Under the pieces are notes generated by a model. It saw only the letters and a list, made by a program, of their open reading frames with translations, had not been told where the DNA came from and searched no databases. From assembly GCF_014640335.1 (NCBI RefSeq), contig NZ_BMGT01000002.1, forward strand, positions 310,001 through 374,000: a stretch of DNA of 64,000 nucleotides, written 5' to 3'. The translations under genes and the position numbers were made by a program. Positions 1 through 9,652 of the stretch are shown in pieces (position 1 is the first letter of the stretch; every line of letters begins with the position of its first letter). This stretch comes from Edaphobacter dinghuensis. GTDB taxonomy: Bacteria; Acidobacteriota; Terriglobia; Terriglobales; Acidobacteriaceae.

Positions 1-784
1 GCTTCCAGACCCGATCCATGTCGATGGACGTTCCATCGTCGAACTTGGTGCGAATGTGGGTATTGGTGGCATAAGGAATGCAGGAGGCGATCTGCTCGTA
101 GGGATCTCCGTCTTTCTTGTCGAAGTGGGTGATGTCCAGATTGATCCCCGCATAGGGCGAGTTCACACGATGCATCACCTCAAGGCAGACCTTCGCGCTC
201 TGGGAGACTCCATAGTGATCTTCGAGTCCGACCATGATGCCTTTGCTGCCGGAGTAGTCGCTGGCAGCCTTCATAATCTCAACCACCCATGTCGTGGCAT
301 CGGGCAACGAGGTTCCCGCAGGAAGAGGACCGGCGAAGATGCGAAGATGAGAGGCACCGAGACGGTCGGTCACGTCGATCCACTTTTTAATCTGGACAAG
401 AGCATCAGCGCGTTTGGCAGGGTCAGCCGCCACCATGCTGACACCGCAAGCCGCACCGGAAAAGGCGACAGCATGTTTGTACGCCAGCCAGCGAAGATTC
501 TCTATATAGCCTGGGTCGGTGGACTTCATATAGTAGACCGTCATATCAATCGCATCGAGGCGAAGATCGACCGCCTTCTCGATGAATTCCTCAAGCGTAA
601 AGCCATTCTTAAACGCATTGCGGTAGGTGTAGGCACAACAACCGGAGAAGAGGCGGGCTGGCTTTGCTGAGGCTATTGGCAACGCATCGGCGGATGGAGT
701 CCCGAGAGCTTCCACTGCTGTGGCAGCGATTGCACTCGCCCCGACATTTCTGAGAAAGCTGCGCCGATTGAGTTTATTCTGCAT
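1..784 (-). CDS. Tat-exported sugar phosphate isomerase/epimerase (partial, C-terminus off window)
   Basis: The frame runs off the left edge, so only about 261 N-terminal residues are present. The first 30 residues look like a twin-arginine signal (NRRSFLRNVGAS followed by an Ala-rich stretch), suggesting export of a folded enzyme. The body resembles the xylose-isomerase/AP-endonuclease-2 TIM barrel, with segments such as HLRIFAGPLP, GLEDHYG and NLDITHFD that carry the Glu/His/Asp residues used for metal binding in this family. The ATG at 784 is chosen because it precedes the signal and has GGAG upstream. The substrate cannot be read from the sequence. Some Acidobacteriota carry several such secreted barrel proteins near sugar genes, but no sugar genes adjoin here. 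Confidence 0.75.
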   Translation of the reverse strand, partial: MQNKLNRRSFLRNVGASAIAATAVEALGTPSADALPIASAKPARLFSGCCAYTYRNAFKNGFTLEEFIEKAVDLRLDAIDMTVYYMKSTDPGYIENLRWLAYKHAVAFSGAACGVSMVAADPAKRADALVQIKKWIDVTDRLGASHLRIFAGPLPAGTSLPDATTWVVEIMKAASDYSGSKGIMVGLEDHYGVSQSAKVCLEVMHRVNSPYAGINLDITHFDKKDGDPYEQIASCIPYATNTHIRTKFDDGTSIDMDRVWK

Positions 785-913
785 GGTCCATTGCTCCGGT
801 CTGTTCAATTCTGCCCAGCGAAAGGATGAGCAGCCAGCAACATCCTACCAACTCCCGGCGAGCCGACCGGCGGAACTCATAGACGATGGAGCACTACAGC
901 CGCTGAAGAGAAG

Positions 914-1852
914 CTAGAGCAGTAAACCGCCCGTCAGCGACGAAACCTGCGCCAGCCCATGCGATGCGCACCAGCGCTTCAACCCATTGGCAATATTTTC
1001 CACGGCTCGCGGATCGGCATAGCTCGCCGTCCCCACCTGAACCGCCGTCGCCCCGGCCAGCATAAACTCCACGGCATCCTCTGCCCGCACAATCCCGCCC
1101 ATGCCGACGACAGGAATCTTCACCGCCCGCGAAACCTCGTGCACCATCCGCACCGCAATCGGCTTGATCGCCGGTCCCGAAAGCCCGCCGGTCACATTGG
1201 CGATCTTCGGCCTCCGCGTCTTCACATCAATCGCCAGCGAGACGAAGGTGTTTACCAGCGAGACGGCATCCGCTCCGCCATCCTCTGCCACCTTCGCCAT
1301 CTGTCCGATGTTGGTCACATTCGGCGACAGCTTCACCATCAGGGGCCGCTTCGACGCCGCCTTGCATCGCACCGTCAGCTCATGCAGCAGCGCCGGATCG
1401 GTGCCAAACACCATCCCGCCGTGGCTCGTATTCGGACAGCTCGCATTCAACTCATACATGGCAATGCCCTCGGCATCGTTCAAAGCGCCGATGACCTCGA
1501 GGCAATCTTCAATGGTGAAGCCGAAGACATTCGCGATCACCACCGCACCGGCCAGCTTGCGCAGCTTGGGTAGCTTCTCCGCAACAAACGGGCGAACCCC
1601 CATATTCTGCAGGCCAATGGCGTTGATCATCCCCGCCGCAGTCTCGATGATCCGGGGAGCGGCATTACCTGCCATCGGCTCCCGCGAAAGCCCCTTGGTC
1701 ACAAACGCGCCGATACGCTCCAGCGAGACAATCTCTTCGAACTCGATGCCATAGCCAAACGTCCCACTGGCCGCAATTACCGGCGAGCTCAGCTCCACCC
1801 CGGCGATGCTCACCCGCATATCCGGGCCTTTATGATGTGTCGATGTACTCAT
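914..1852 (-). CDS. pyrD: Dihydroorotate dehydrogenase, class 1 (PyrD)
   Basis: Cytosolic FMN enzyme oxidising dihydroorotate to orotate in pyrimidine synthesis. The 312-residue length and layout fit class 1 enzymes, and the active-site loop NASCPNTSHGG carries the Cys base typical of class 1 (class 2 uses Ser). FMN-phosphate contacts are visible as GMGGI and GATAVQVGTA near the C-terminus, and VKLSPN supplies the conserved Lys. The NAD-dependent 1B subtype needs a PyrK partner; none is adjacent, so the electron acceptor is open. Translation may begin at the internal ATG at 1819 (MRVSIAGVEL), which matches the usual N-terminus better. It is divergent from serS; a dispersed repeat lies between them. 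Confidence 0.93.
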   Translation of the reverse strand: MSTSTHHKGPDMRVSIAGVELSSPVIAASGTFGYGIEFEEIVSLERIGAFVTKGLSREPMAGNAAPRIIETAAGMINAIGLQNMGVRPFVAEKLPKLRKLAGAVVIANVFGFTIEDCLEVIGALNDAEGIAMYELNASCPNTSHGGMVFGTDPALLHELTVRCKAASKRPLMVKLSPNVTNIGQMAKVAEDGGADAVSLVNTFVSLAIDVKTRRPKIANVTGGLSGPAIKPIAVRMVHEVSRAVKIPVVGMGGIVRAEDAVEFMLAGATAVQVGTASYADPRAVENIANGLKRWCASHGLAQVSSLTGGLLL

Positions 1853-1864
1853 CTAACTCCTAAT

Positions 1865-1930
1865 ACGTCATTTCGACCGGAGCCGCGCAGCCTCATCGCG
1901 CGACGGAGTGGAGAAACCCATGTATTTGGT
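1865..1930 (+). repeat. Dispersed intergenic repeat, copy 1
   Basis: Starts CGTCATTTCGACCGGAGC and continues through GCGACGGAGTGGAGAAACCC to ATGTATTTGGTC. The same head (GTCATCTCGACCG) and tail (GGAGTGGAGAGACCCCTGTATTT) recur at five other intergenic places in this window. It lies between the divergent pyrD and serS genes. Confidence 0.75.
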
Positions 1931-2016
1931 CTGTCTGTTCTAAGCCTAATCGTATTTCCTTTCCATCCCTCCTCAAAATCCGCATTCACACCGAGAGACG
2001 CTAAAATAGTCTTCAA

Positions 2017-3345
2017 ATGATCGATCTAGGGTTTATGCGGGCGAACTTGCCCCTTGTGGAGGAAAAACTGCGCGCACGGGGCATGGACCCGTCTGCCGCG
2101 CTTGGCAATTTTGCCGAAGTAGACCAGCAGCGCCGCGACGCCATCACCCGCGTCGAAACGCTGAAGGCAGAACGCAACAAACTCACCACAGAGATCGCTG
2201 CCCTCCGTAAGGCAGGCTCCGACGCCACCGCTCAGACCGAGCAAACGCGAACCCTCAAGACCGAAGTCGAGTCACTCGAAGCCACCGCAGCCGCAGCCGA
2301 CGAGCGCCTGCGCGAGATGATGCAGACCCTGCCCAACCTGCCGCAGGACGACGTACCCGTCGGCAAGTCCGAGCACGACAACCGCGTCGAAAAGACCTGG
2401 GGCGAGCAGCCGAAGTTCGACTTCACCGCCAAGCCGCATTGGGAGCTGGGCGAGGCTCTCGGCATCCTCGACTTCAACCGTGCCGCCAAGATCTCCGGCT
2501 CGCGCTTCGTCGTCCACTTCGGTCAGGGAGCGCGCCTCGAACGCGCCCTCGCCAACTTCATGCTCGACCTGCACACCCGCGAGCACGGCTACACCGAAGT
2601 CCTGCCGCCCTACATGGTCAACTCCAAGTCGCTCTTCGGCACCGGCCAGCTCCCAAAGTTCGCCGAAGACCTCTTCCACTGCGACGACAAGGGCGCGTAC
2701 GAGCCCGGCGTCTTTCAGGAGAGCGACCACTGGCTCATCCCCACCGCCGAAGTCCCCGTCACCAATCTCTTCCGCGACGAGACCCTCGACGAGTCCCAAC
2801 TCCCCATCTCGTACTGCGCTTACACCCCCTGCTTCCGCAGCGAGGCCGGCAGCTACGGCAAAGACGTTCGCGGCATGATCCGTCAGCACCAGTTCCAGAA
2901 GGTCGAGCTGGTCAAGTTCGCCAAGCCTGAAGACTCGAACGAAGAGCACGAACGCCTCACCCGCCATGCCGAGACCGTCCTTGAAAAACTAGGTCTCCCC
3001 TATCGCCGCATGCTGCTCTGCACCGGCGACATGGGCTTCTCCTCGGCCAAGACCTACGACCTCGAGGTCTGGCTCCCCGGACAAAACCTCTACCGCGAAA
3101 TATCTTCTTGCTCCAACTTCGAGGCATTTCAGGCGAGACGTGCCAATATCAGATATCGTCCCACCGGCGCGAAGAAGAGCGAGTTCCTGCACACCCTCAA
3201 CGGCAGCGGCCTCGCCGTAGGACGCACCTACCTCGCCATTCTCGAGAACTATCAGCAAGCCGACGGCACCATTCGCGTGCCCGATGCGCTCGTCCCGTAC
3301 ATGAACGGTGATACAGTCATCGGCAAGCAGCAAGGCAGGAGCTGA
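2017..3345 (+). CDS. serS: Seryl-tRNA synthetase
   Basis: Class II aminoacyl-tRNA synthetase charging tRNA-Ser, 442 residues, a normal bacterial length. Residues 1-110 are charged and heptad-like (the antiparallel coiled-coil arm that grips the tRNA long variable arm). The catalytic core follows: motif 2 is visible as [20 protein letters not shown] and motif 3 as [27 protein letters not shown] is the conserved TxE serine-binding segment. The gene heads a same-strand run with the small membrane protein and the LolA-like gene. The ATG at 2017 opens the standard MIDLGFMR N-terminus. Confidence 0.97.
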   Translation: MIDLGFMRANLPLVEEKLRARGMDPSAALGNFAEVDQQRRDAITRVETLKAERNKLTTEIAALRKAGSDATAQTEQTRTLKTEVESLEATAAAADERLREMMQTLPNLPQDDVPVGKSEHDNRVEKTWGEQPKFDFTAKPHWELGEALGILDFNRAAKISGSRFVVHFGQGARLERALANFMLDLHTREHGYTEVLPPYMVNSKSLFGTGQLPKFAEDLFHCDDKGAYEPGVFQESDHWLIPTAEVPVTNLFRDETLDESQLPISYCAYTPCFRSEAGSYGKDVRGMIRQHQFQKVELVKFAKPEDSNEEHERLTRHAETVLEKLGLPYRRMLLCTGDMGFSSAKTYDLEVWLPGQNLYREISSCSNFEAFQARRANIRYRPTGAKKSEFLHTLNGSGLAVGRTYLAILENYQQADGTIRVPDALVPYMNGDTVIGKQQGRS

Positions 3346-3349
3346 CACG

Positions 3350-3730
3350 ATGATCAAACTCCTTCGCAGCTATCTCTTCTGGACCTACGAGCGCGGCAGC
3401 TTCCACTACGACGTCATGGTGACGCTGATCCTGCTCTTCCTCTTTGTCGGGCCGCGCTTCATCGACTTCAAGGCCAAGCCGGTCGAAACCCTCACGCTCG
3501 ACCCCAGCGAAGTCGTGGTGAAAGAGGCAGGCATCACCGAGGCCGGAAAGATCTTCGTCTACCAGATTCGCGCCCAGGACCTCGAAGGCGCAACCACCGA
3601 CAGCGAGCGTCAGGCCGCCATCCTCAACGTGATCGAGCCGATCTCCGGCCACGTCACCCTCCAGCGTTTCGAGCCCATTCGCGACGCCAAAGGGAAGATC
3701 ACGGCCTACAACGCCTGGGCACTCCGCTAG
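3350..3730 (+). CDS. Conserved small single-pass membrane protein
   Basis: A 126-residue protein not assigned to a named family here. Residues 19-36 (VMVTLILLFLFVGPRFID) form one membrane segment; the rest is a soluble domain of mixed alpha/beta character without Cys or obvious catalytic motifs. The start at 3350 gives a plausible membrane-protein N-terminus and places it 4 bases after the serS stop; an in-frame upstream start at 3308 would overlap serS. It sits between serS and a LolA-like carrier, so a role in envelope biogenesis is possible but only inferred from position. Confidence 0.7.
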   Translation: MIKLLRSYLFWTYERGSFHYDVMVTLILLFLFVGPRFIDFKAKPVETLTLDPSEVVVKEAGITEAGKIFVYQIRAQDLEGATTDSERQAAILNVIEPISGHVTLQRFEPIRDAKGKITAYNAWALR

Positions 3731-3802
3731 CGCGCGTCAAAAGCCGCCGCGAGCTATCCCAATCCCACGACGAACCATCTAATGACCGGGAGCAATTAAC
3801 GA

Positions 3803-4519
3803 ATGACGCCTTTCCGCCGTGTTGCTACAACGTTTCTCATCGCTGCCGCCGCACTCCTGATCACGCCTCTCTCTTCATTCGCCCAGCCGAAGCCAGCCGA
3901 CTTGAACACCGTTCTCCATCAGATGGACCAGGCGAGCACCCGATTTAAATCCGCAGAGGCCGACTTCCGTTGGGACATCTACGAGCGTGTCGTGAAAGAG
4001 ACCACGACGCAGAACGGCACCATCTACTTCCTCAAAAACGGTTCGAGCCTGCAGATGGGCGCACAGATCAAGCCTCCCTCGGCCAAATTTATCGAATACA
4101 AGAACGGCAGCCTGCAACTCTTCGATCCCGGTTCGGACCACCTCACCATTCTGAGCGCCGGAAACAATCAGGCACAGTACGAGAGCTTTCTCACGCTCGG
4201 CTTCGGCGGCAGCGGTACCGACCTCGCCAAGGCGTGGAACATCACCGACCTCGGCACCGAGCCCATCAATGACGGCAGCAAGATGGTGACGACCACCAAG
4301 CTCGACCTCGTCTCGAAAGACCCCAACGTCCGCAACATGGTCAGCCACATCATTATCTGGGTCGATCCCACGCGCGCCGTCTCCCTGAAGCAGCAGTTCT
4401 TCATGCCGTCCGAAGATCAGCGCACCACCTACTTCACCAATATTCGCTACAACCAGAGCGTCAACACCAAGCCCTTCGCGCTCAAGACCGACAAGAAGAC
4501 GACAGTCGATCGTCGTTAG
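3803..4519 (+). CDS. LolA-like outer-membrane lipoprotein carrier
   Basis: A 238-residue secreted protein with a clear Sec signal (hydrophobic stretch to about residue 27, ending SSFAQ). The mature part fits the LolA/LolB-like open beta barrel: a start helix LNTVLHQMDQASTRFKSAEADFRW, then repeated strands such as NGTIYFLKNGSSLQMG and SLKQQFFMPSEDQRTTYFTNIRYN. In Gram-negative bacteria LolA shuttles lipoproteins through the periplasm; divergent acidobacterial homologues are often called outer membrane lipoprotein carrier proteins, and this one may carry a different lipid cargo. Its 3' end overlaps the convergent glycosyltransferase gene by 38 bases. Confidence 0.8.
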   Translation: MTPFRRVATTFLIAAAALLITPLSSFAQPKPADLNTVLHQMDQASTRFKSAEADFRWDIYERVVKETTTQNGTIYFLKNGSSLQMGAQIKPPSAKFIEYKNGSLQLFDPGSDHLTILSAGNNQAQYESFLTLGFGGSGTDLAKAWNITDLGTEPINDGSKMVTTTKLDLVSKDPNVRNMVSHIIIWVDPTRAVSLKQQFFMPSEDQRTTYFTNIRYNQSVNTKPFALKTDKKTTVDRR

Positions 4520-5882
4520 GCCGAGCAGCGATCAACGCTGCCCAAATGATCAGCACAGGAAAGAACTCCAGCGTATACCGCGGCTCCGAGTTGTCGAGCG
4601 TCAGCAACACACAGCAACGCAGTAGCACAAATCCCATCATCGCCCACGCCAGGTCGGGGTTTGCGTCCCATCCCCGCCTTCGCCACAGCCAGAAGCCCAC
4701 GCCTCCCAGCACAAAATAGACAAGATTCAGCCCGGCATATCCCGCTGCAAACCAGCTCTTCCGCGGATGGTCCCAGTGCCACCAGTACAGCGGAATCGGC
4801 ATCATCTCCGTCCGTGGCCGAAACGCCATGTTCAACAATCGCGCCACCGGCAGCGCGACATAGTAACGAAGCGGGTCGTCCTGCATGCGCTGGGCGGCAA
4901 TCTCTCCAAACCGTGCGTCGATTGAAGCGGTAGCGTTGTCGGTCTGGTTGTAATCGTTCAGCAGCGCATCGGTCTGCTTATACTGCTCCTCGGAATCAAA
5001 GGCACGCGAGGGCACATCGCTGATATCGATCTCCGCGCCGTCATAGTTCCAGTACACGTCTTCGGTCGAGGCAAAGTCGATGCCCCAGCTCCGATACCAT
5101 CGCTGAAACCCCAACGGCACCAGCTCGCCGGGATCAGTGGCATACCGAGGAGCGAGCGGCTGAATCACATGAAATGTTCGCCAATTTCGCACCGCCCACG
5201 GCACCAGCGGAAGCACCATGCACACAGCAACCACCGCCACGGGCCATAGCGAACGCACCCAGTTGCGACTACGGGAGGCCATCCAAAACATTGCAGCCAA
5301 CACGGCGACGGCGAGCAGCCCCTGCTCCGGGCGCAACAGCACCGCATAGGCAAGCGCGCAGGTGATCGCCCATAGCCATCGGTTCAGCCCGAGCGAAGTC
5401 GTTCGCCACCGCTCCAATCCGTAAAATGCAATCGCAATACAAGCCAGGCTCAACGTCTCCGTCAGAGGAGCGGCAACATAGTTCGCTGTGAACGGACACA
5501 ACGCAGCCAGCCACAACGCAACCATCGCCGCACGCCGCCCGAACAGGCGCCCAGCCAGCGCGGCGATCACCAGGCAGGTGAACAGGTCGATCGCACTCTG
5601 CACGACCATGACTGCCGTATAGTGCTCAATGCCGAAGACGCGAAAGCACGCCGCCAGGAACAGCGGATAGCCCGGAAGCCGAATCAACGTTGGACGCGGA
5701 GCAATCCCTGTACGCGTGAATCCATAGACGCCATGTTCCAGCCAGTTTTTAGCGATATCGCCATACAGCAGCGTATCGCCGTCGATCCGAGCCAGGTGCG
5801 CGATAAACCATAGTCGCAGGGCAAGCCCCAGCGCCAGCGGCAAAGCCACCCACAACCCTAGCTGTATTCGTCTCCAAGTCAT
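4482..5882 (-). CDS. Polytopic glycosyltransferase, GT39/GT83-like (PMT_2 type)
   Basis: A 466-residue integral membrane protein with about ten or more hydrophobic segments. The N-terminal pattern ARIDGDTLLYGDIAKNWLEHGVYGF followed by RLPGYPLFLA is the signature layout of ArnT/PMT-like GT-C transferases: an acidic catalytic residue in the first outer loop, then the R-x-PGYP segment. Members transfer sugars from polyprenyl phosphate donors to lipid or protein on the periplasmic face. Acceptor and donor are not deducible. The gene converges on the LolA-like gene, overlapping its end, and diverges from the large GH18-CE4-GT2 gene. Confidence 0.82.
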   Translation of the reverse strand: MTWRRIQLGLWVALPLALGLALRLWFIAHLARIDGDTLLYGDIAKNWLEHGVYGFTRTGIAPRPTLIRLPGYPLFLAACFRVFGIEHYTAVMVVQSAIDLFTCLVIAALAGRLFGRRAAMVALWLAALCPFTANYVAAPLTETLSLACIAIAFYGLERWRTTSLGLNRWLWAITCALAYAVLLRPEQGLLAVAVLAAMFWMASRSRNWVRSLWPVAVVAVCMVLPLVPWAVRNWRTFHVIQPLAPRYATDPGELVPLGFQRWYRSWGIDFASTEDVYWNYDGAEIDISDVPSRAFDSEEQYKQTDALLNDYNQTDNATASIDARFGEIAAQRMQDDPLRYYVALPVARLLNMAFRPRTEMMPIPLYWWHWDHPRKSWFAAGYAGLNLVYFVLGGVGFWLWRRRGWDANPDLAWAMMGFVLLRCCVLLTLDNSEPRYTLEFFPVLIIWAALIAARPNDDRLSSSCRS

Positions 5883-5888
5883 GTATGT

Positions 5889-5909
5889 GCATCATACTTT
5901 GGATGATGC
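5889..5909. promoter_or_regulatory. Short inverted repeat in divergent promoter region
   Basis: GCATCAT and ATGATGC, a perfect 7-bp inverted repeat with a 7-base spacer, lie just upstream of the transferase start and about 20 bases from the promoter-like hexamers of the opposite gene. A possible operator; no regulator is adjacent. Confidence 0.3.
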
Positions 5910-5926
5910 CCTCCCTTGCTTCCACA

Positions 5927-5955
5927 TTGACTCTAACCGACACACTGCATACGAT
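5927..5955 (+). promoter_or_regulatory. Sigma-70-like promoter for the GH18-CE4-GT2 gene
   Basis: TTGACT (5927-5932) and TACGAT (5950-5955) are separated by exactly 17 bases, a good fit to -35/-10 spacing. Predicted transcription start is near 5962, leaving a leader of about 27 bases with no evident Shine-Dalgarno site before the ATG at 5989. Confidence 0.45.
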
Positions 5956-5988
5956 TGATACAGCCGCTCACGCCGCAACCCCTCCTCA

Positions 5989-8900
5989 ATGACCAAGCAA
6001 ATCTTCTACGATCCGCAACGTAAACGCTGGAAGAGGCTGCGTCGAGTCTTCGATGTCCTTGCCCTGCTCGGCATCCTGCTGATCGCTGTATTTCTGATCA
6101 ACCTGATACGCACCAAACCGCTGCCGGAGCTCTCGTTCCAGGTGCGGAAGCGCAACTATCGGACGCTGACGACTCCGCGCAAGCCGGTCGCAAAACCGGT
6201 CGCAAAGTTGCGCCGTTCGGCGCACCGCAAGACCGATCTCAAACCCTCCGACGTTACGTTGAACTCGGGCGAAGGGCTTCGCGCCGCCTACTACGTGGAG
6301 TGGGACCCAGCCAGCTACTCTTCGCTGAAGCAGCACATCAAGCAGGTCGATCTCCTTTTTCCTGAGTGGCTCCACGTTGTAACGCCTGAAGGTAACCTGA
6401 CCTCGTTTTCCATCGACAACCGCCCCTTCCGCGTCGTCGATGACGGCGGTGTTCACCCTGTCGATCAGGAGTTCAAGGTCGCACGCACCATTGCGGCGAA
6501 CCACGTCGACACCGAAGTCTTCCCTCTCGTCAATAACTACGATCCCGTTAAGGGCATCTTTCTCCCCTCCATCGGAGACTTTCTCGAAGACGCAACGGCA
6601 CGCGCAAACTTCCTGAAGCAGCTCGACACCTTCTTCGAGGCCAATCCGAACTATCACGGTCTTTCGCTCGACTTCGAGGAGATTCCGTCCGACGCACAGC
6701 CCGGCTACAACGCTCTGATCGCCGCAATCTACAGCGACTTCCAGCAGCACCATCTCCGCCTCTACGTGAACACTCCCGTGGGAGACGACGACTTCAATCT
6801 GAAGTACATCGCCGACCACTCCGACGGCCTGCTGCTGATGAACTACGACCAGCACCAGACCGACAGCGGCCCCGGCCCCATCGCTCCGCAGGGCTGGTTC
6901 ATCGACAATCTGAAGAACGTCCTCAAGATCGTCCCCAAAGAAAAAATCATCTGCGCCATCGGCAGCTACGGCTACGACTGGTCCATGTCCATGCCACCGG
7001 CAGAGACGGACAAGCACAAATCACACAAGAAGCCCCCACCGCCAAAGGTGCTCACTTCAGAGAATCTATCCACGCAGGAGGCATGGCAGGAGGCGTACGA
7101 CTCCGGCTCCGACGTCGAGCTGGACGACAACTCTCTCAACGCCCACTTCGCCTACGACGACGAAGACGCTCACGTCCGTCATCAAGTCTGGTTTCTCGAC
7201 GCAGTCACAGTTCTAAACGAGATGCGCGCCGCACGCGCCCTTGGCCTCGAGACCTTTGCCCTGTGGCGACTGGGATCTGAAGACAACTCGCTCTGGAAGA
7301 TATGGGACAACCCGACCAAAGGCGATCCGCTGAAGGACCTTGCCACGGTTGAGCCTGGCTACGACGTCGATACCGAAGGTGACGGCGACATTCTGCGCAT
7401 CACACGCAAGCCGCAGGATGGTCATCGCACCATGACTCTCGACGATGACGCCTCCATTCCATTGAACTACCGTTCGATCGTCGACGAGACGATGGACTCT
7501 CTGCCGCTCTCATACACGGTGCAGCAGTACGGCTACCATCCCAAAGAAGTCGCGCTCACCTTCGACGACGGCCCCGACCCGGAGTGGACGCCGAAGATCC
7601 TCGACATCCTGAAGCGTTACAACGTGCATGCCACCTTCCTGATGATCGGCGAGGTCGCTGAAAACAACGTCGGCGTCATGCAGCGCGTCTATCGGGAAGG
7701 CCACGAGATCGGCAATCACACCTTCACCCATCCCGATATCAGCGATATCTCCAACGCGCAGGTTGACCTGCAACTGAACCTCACCGAGCGGCTCTTCGCC
7801 TCCAAACTCGGCGTACAGCCTCTCTACTTCCGTCCTCCCTACTCCATCGATCAGGAGCCCGACACCAACGACCAGGCCGCTCCCGTAGACCGCATTCAAC
7901 ACATGGGCTACGTCATTCTCGGCAACAAGATCGATACCAACGACTGGGACGAGCACCCGCGCAAATCTCCACAGGAGATCGTCGACAGCGTCTTTCAGCA
8001 GATTGCGGACATGAACGTCCGTACCTGGACTAAAGGCTCCGTCATCCTGTTGCATGATGGCGGCGGAGACCGTTCCGCAACCATCGCCGCGCTGCCTGTT
8101 CTCATCGAAGCCCTGCGTGCCCACGGCTACAAGATCGTCAACGTCTCCGACCTGATCGGCAAAACCCGCGCTGAAGTCATGCCTCCGCTTACGCCGCACC
8201 AGCGCTGGCTGGCGCGCGCCGACTCGGTCACCTTCTTCTTTGTTGGCTTCTTCAACAACTTCATCGTGGGCGTCTTCTTCATCGGCGACATCCTCATGAG
8301 CGCAAGACTCATCATCATGGGTATCTGCGCCGTCATCGACCGCCTGCGCAAGCGCAAAAACTACGCGACGCCTGGCTATCAACCCAGGGTTGCTGTCGTC
8401 ATCCCTGCCTACAACGAAGAGAAGGTCATCGTGCGGACCATTCGTTCCGTCATGATGTCCACCTACAAGAACCTGCGCATCATCGTGGTCGACGACGGCT
8501 CTACCGACAAGACCTTCGACACGGCGCGCGCGGCCTACGCTGCCGACATCTCCTCTGGTCGCCTTACCGTGATGACCAAACCCAACGCCGGCAAGGCCGA
8601 GGCTCTCAACTTCGCGCTGCCTTACATCGAAGAAGAGATCTATGTCGGCATCGACGCTGATACGGTCATCGCTCACGATGCTATCGCCAGGCTGGTTCCG
8701 AACTTCGCGAACCCCAAGGTCGGCGCTGTCGCGGGCAACGCCAAGGTGGGCAACAAGGTCAACCTCTGGACCCGTTGGCAGGCGCTCGAGTACATCACCA
8801 GCCAGAACTTCGAGCGTCGCGCCCTCGATCTTTTCGACGTGGTCACAGTCGTCCCCGGAGCCATCGGAGCCTGGCGCACCTCCATCGTCAAGGCAGGCGG

Positions 8901-9546
8901 CGGCTATCACTCCAACACCGTAGCCGAGGATGCCGACCTCACCATGAACATCCTCGAACAGGGTTACTCCTCCATCTATGAGGATGCGTCGTTGGCATTT
9001 ACCGAAGCACCGGTGACAGTGAATGGGCTGATGCGCCAGCGCTTCCGCTGGTCCTTCGGCATCCTTCAGGCCATCTGGAAGCACCGCAGCGCATTCACCA
9101 AGCACAAGGCGCTGGGCTTCTTCGCGCTCCCAAATACGCTGATCTTCCAGATTCTGCTGCCGCTGGTCTCGCCCCTTATTGATTTGATGTTCGTCGTCGG
9201 CATACTGAGCTACTACGTCGACAAGCACTTCCACCCCATCACCACGTCATCGGCCAGCCTCGACAAGCTGATCATCTTCTTCCTCGCCTTCCTGATGATC
9301 GATTTCGTTACCTCCGCGCTCGCTTTCGCGCTCGAACGAAGACATCCGGCGAGCAAGGGCGATGGCTGGCTGCTCTTCCATATCTGGATTCAGCGCTTCA
9401 CCTACAGGCAGGTCTTTTCGGTCGTATTGTTCAAAACCATCAAGCGCGCCATCGACGGCAAGCCCTTCAACTGGGACAAGCTAGAGCGTACCGCCAAGAT
9501 GTCCAAAGCTACCGAAAAGCTGACCGAGGACGACCCCGCCCACTAA
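5989..9546 (+). CDS. Three-domain polysaccharide protein: GH18-like + CE4 deacetylase + GT2 synthase
   Basis: A single 1185-residue membrane protein. A membrane anchor lies near residues 20-40. Residues 85-470 form a GH18-like barrel with the strand LSLDFEEIP near residue 225: the catalytic Glu is kept but the two preceding Asp of DGxDxDxE read His and Ser. Residues 515-720 are a NodB/CE4 deacetylase with TFDDGP (524), HTFTH and FRPPYS, all metal and base residues present. After a membrane segment near residue 760, residues 800-1030 are a processive GT2 domain with PAYNEE, DDGST, DAD, EDADLT (about 978) and QRFRW (about 1016), then C-terminal membrane helices. This suggests synthesis of a beta-linked N-acetylhexosamine polymer with deacetylation and trimming outside. 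Similar GH18-CE4-GT2 fusions occur in other bacteria. Confidence 0.88.
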   Translation: MTKQIFYDPQRKRWKRLRRVFDVLALLGILLIAVFLINLIRTKPLPELSFQVRKRNYRTLTTPRKPVAKPVAKLRRSAHRKTDLKPSDVTLNSGEGLRAAYYVEWDPASYSSLKQHIKQVDLLFPEWLHVVTPEGNLTSFSIDNRPFRVVDDGGVHPVDQEFKVARTIAANHVDTEVFPLVNNYDPVKGIFLPSIGDFLEDATARANFLKQLDTFFEANPNYHGLSLDFEEIPSDAQPGYNALIAAIYSDFQQHHLRLYVNTPVGDDDFNLKYIADHSDGLLLMNYDQHQTDSGPGPIAPQGWFIDNLKNVLKIVPKEKIICAIGSYGYDWSMSMPPAETDKHKSHKKPPPPKVLTSENLSTQEAWQEAYDSGSDVELDDNSLNAHFAYDDEDAHVRHQVWFLDAVTVLNEMRAARALGLETFALWRLGSEDNSLWKIWDNPTKGDPLKDLATVEPGYDVDTEGDGDILRITRKPQDGHRTMTLDDDASIPLNYRSIVDETMDSLPLSYTVQQYGYHPKEVALTFDDGPDPEWTPKILDILKRYNVHATFLMIGEVAENNVGVMQRVYREGHEIGNHTFTHPDISDISNAQVDLQLNLTERLFASKLGVQPLYFRPPYSIDQEPDTNDQAAPVDRIQHMGYVILGNKIDTNDWDEHPRKSPQEIVDSVFQQIADMNVRTWTKGSVILLHDGGGDRSATIAALPVLIEALRAHGYKIVNVSDLIGKTRAEVMPPLTPHQRWLARADSVTFFFVGFFNNFIVGVFFIGDILMSARLIIMGICAVIDRLRKRKNYATPGYQPRVAVVIPAYNEEKVIVRTIRSVMMSTYKNLRIIVVDDGSTDKTFDTARAAYAADISSGRLTVMTKPNAGKAEALNFALPYIEEEIYVGIDADTVIAHDAIARLVPNFANPKVGAVAGNAKVGNKVNLWTRWQALEYITSQNFERRALDLFDVVTVVPGAIGAWRTSIVKAGGGYHSNTVAEDADLTMNILEQGYSSIYEDASLAFTEAPVTVNGLMRQRFRWSFGILQAIWKHRSAFTKHKALGFFALPNTLIFQILLPLVSPLIDLMFVVGILSYYVDKHFHPITTSSASLDKLIIFFLAFLMIDFVTSALAFALERRHPASKGDGWLLFHIWIQRFTYRQVFSVVLFKTIKRAIDGKPFNWDKLERTAKMSKATEKLTEDDPAH

Positions 9547-9577
9547 GCTCGTCTAACGTCAGCTAATCACCAGGCTC

Positions 9578-9645
9578 CGTCATCTCAACCGAAGCTGCGC
9601 AGCGTCATCGCGCGGCGCAGTAGAGAGACCGCTCTTGCCTGTTCT
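9578..9645 (+). repeat. Dispersed intergenic repeat, copy 2
   Basis: CGTCATCTCAACCGAAGCTG head, GCGGCGCAGTAGAGAGACC middle, a diverged copy lacking the CTGTATTT end. It lies directly downstream of the GH18-CE4-GT2 gene, between convergent genes. Confidence 0.65.
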
Positions 9646-9652
9646 TTAGCAA

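Noticed and set aside
2026-2967. Long open frames antisense to serS and similarly antisense to the GH18-CE4-GT2, ABC and pgm/eno genes
   Set aside because: They mirror high-G+C codon bias of well-recognised genes on the other strand and show no family features.
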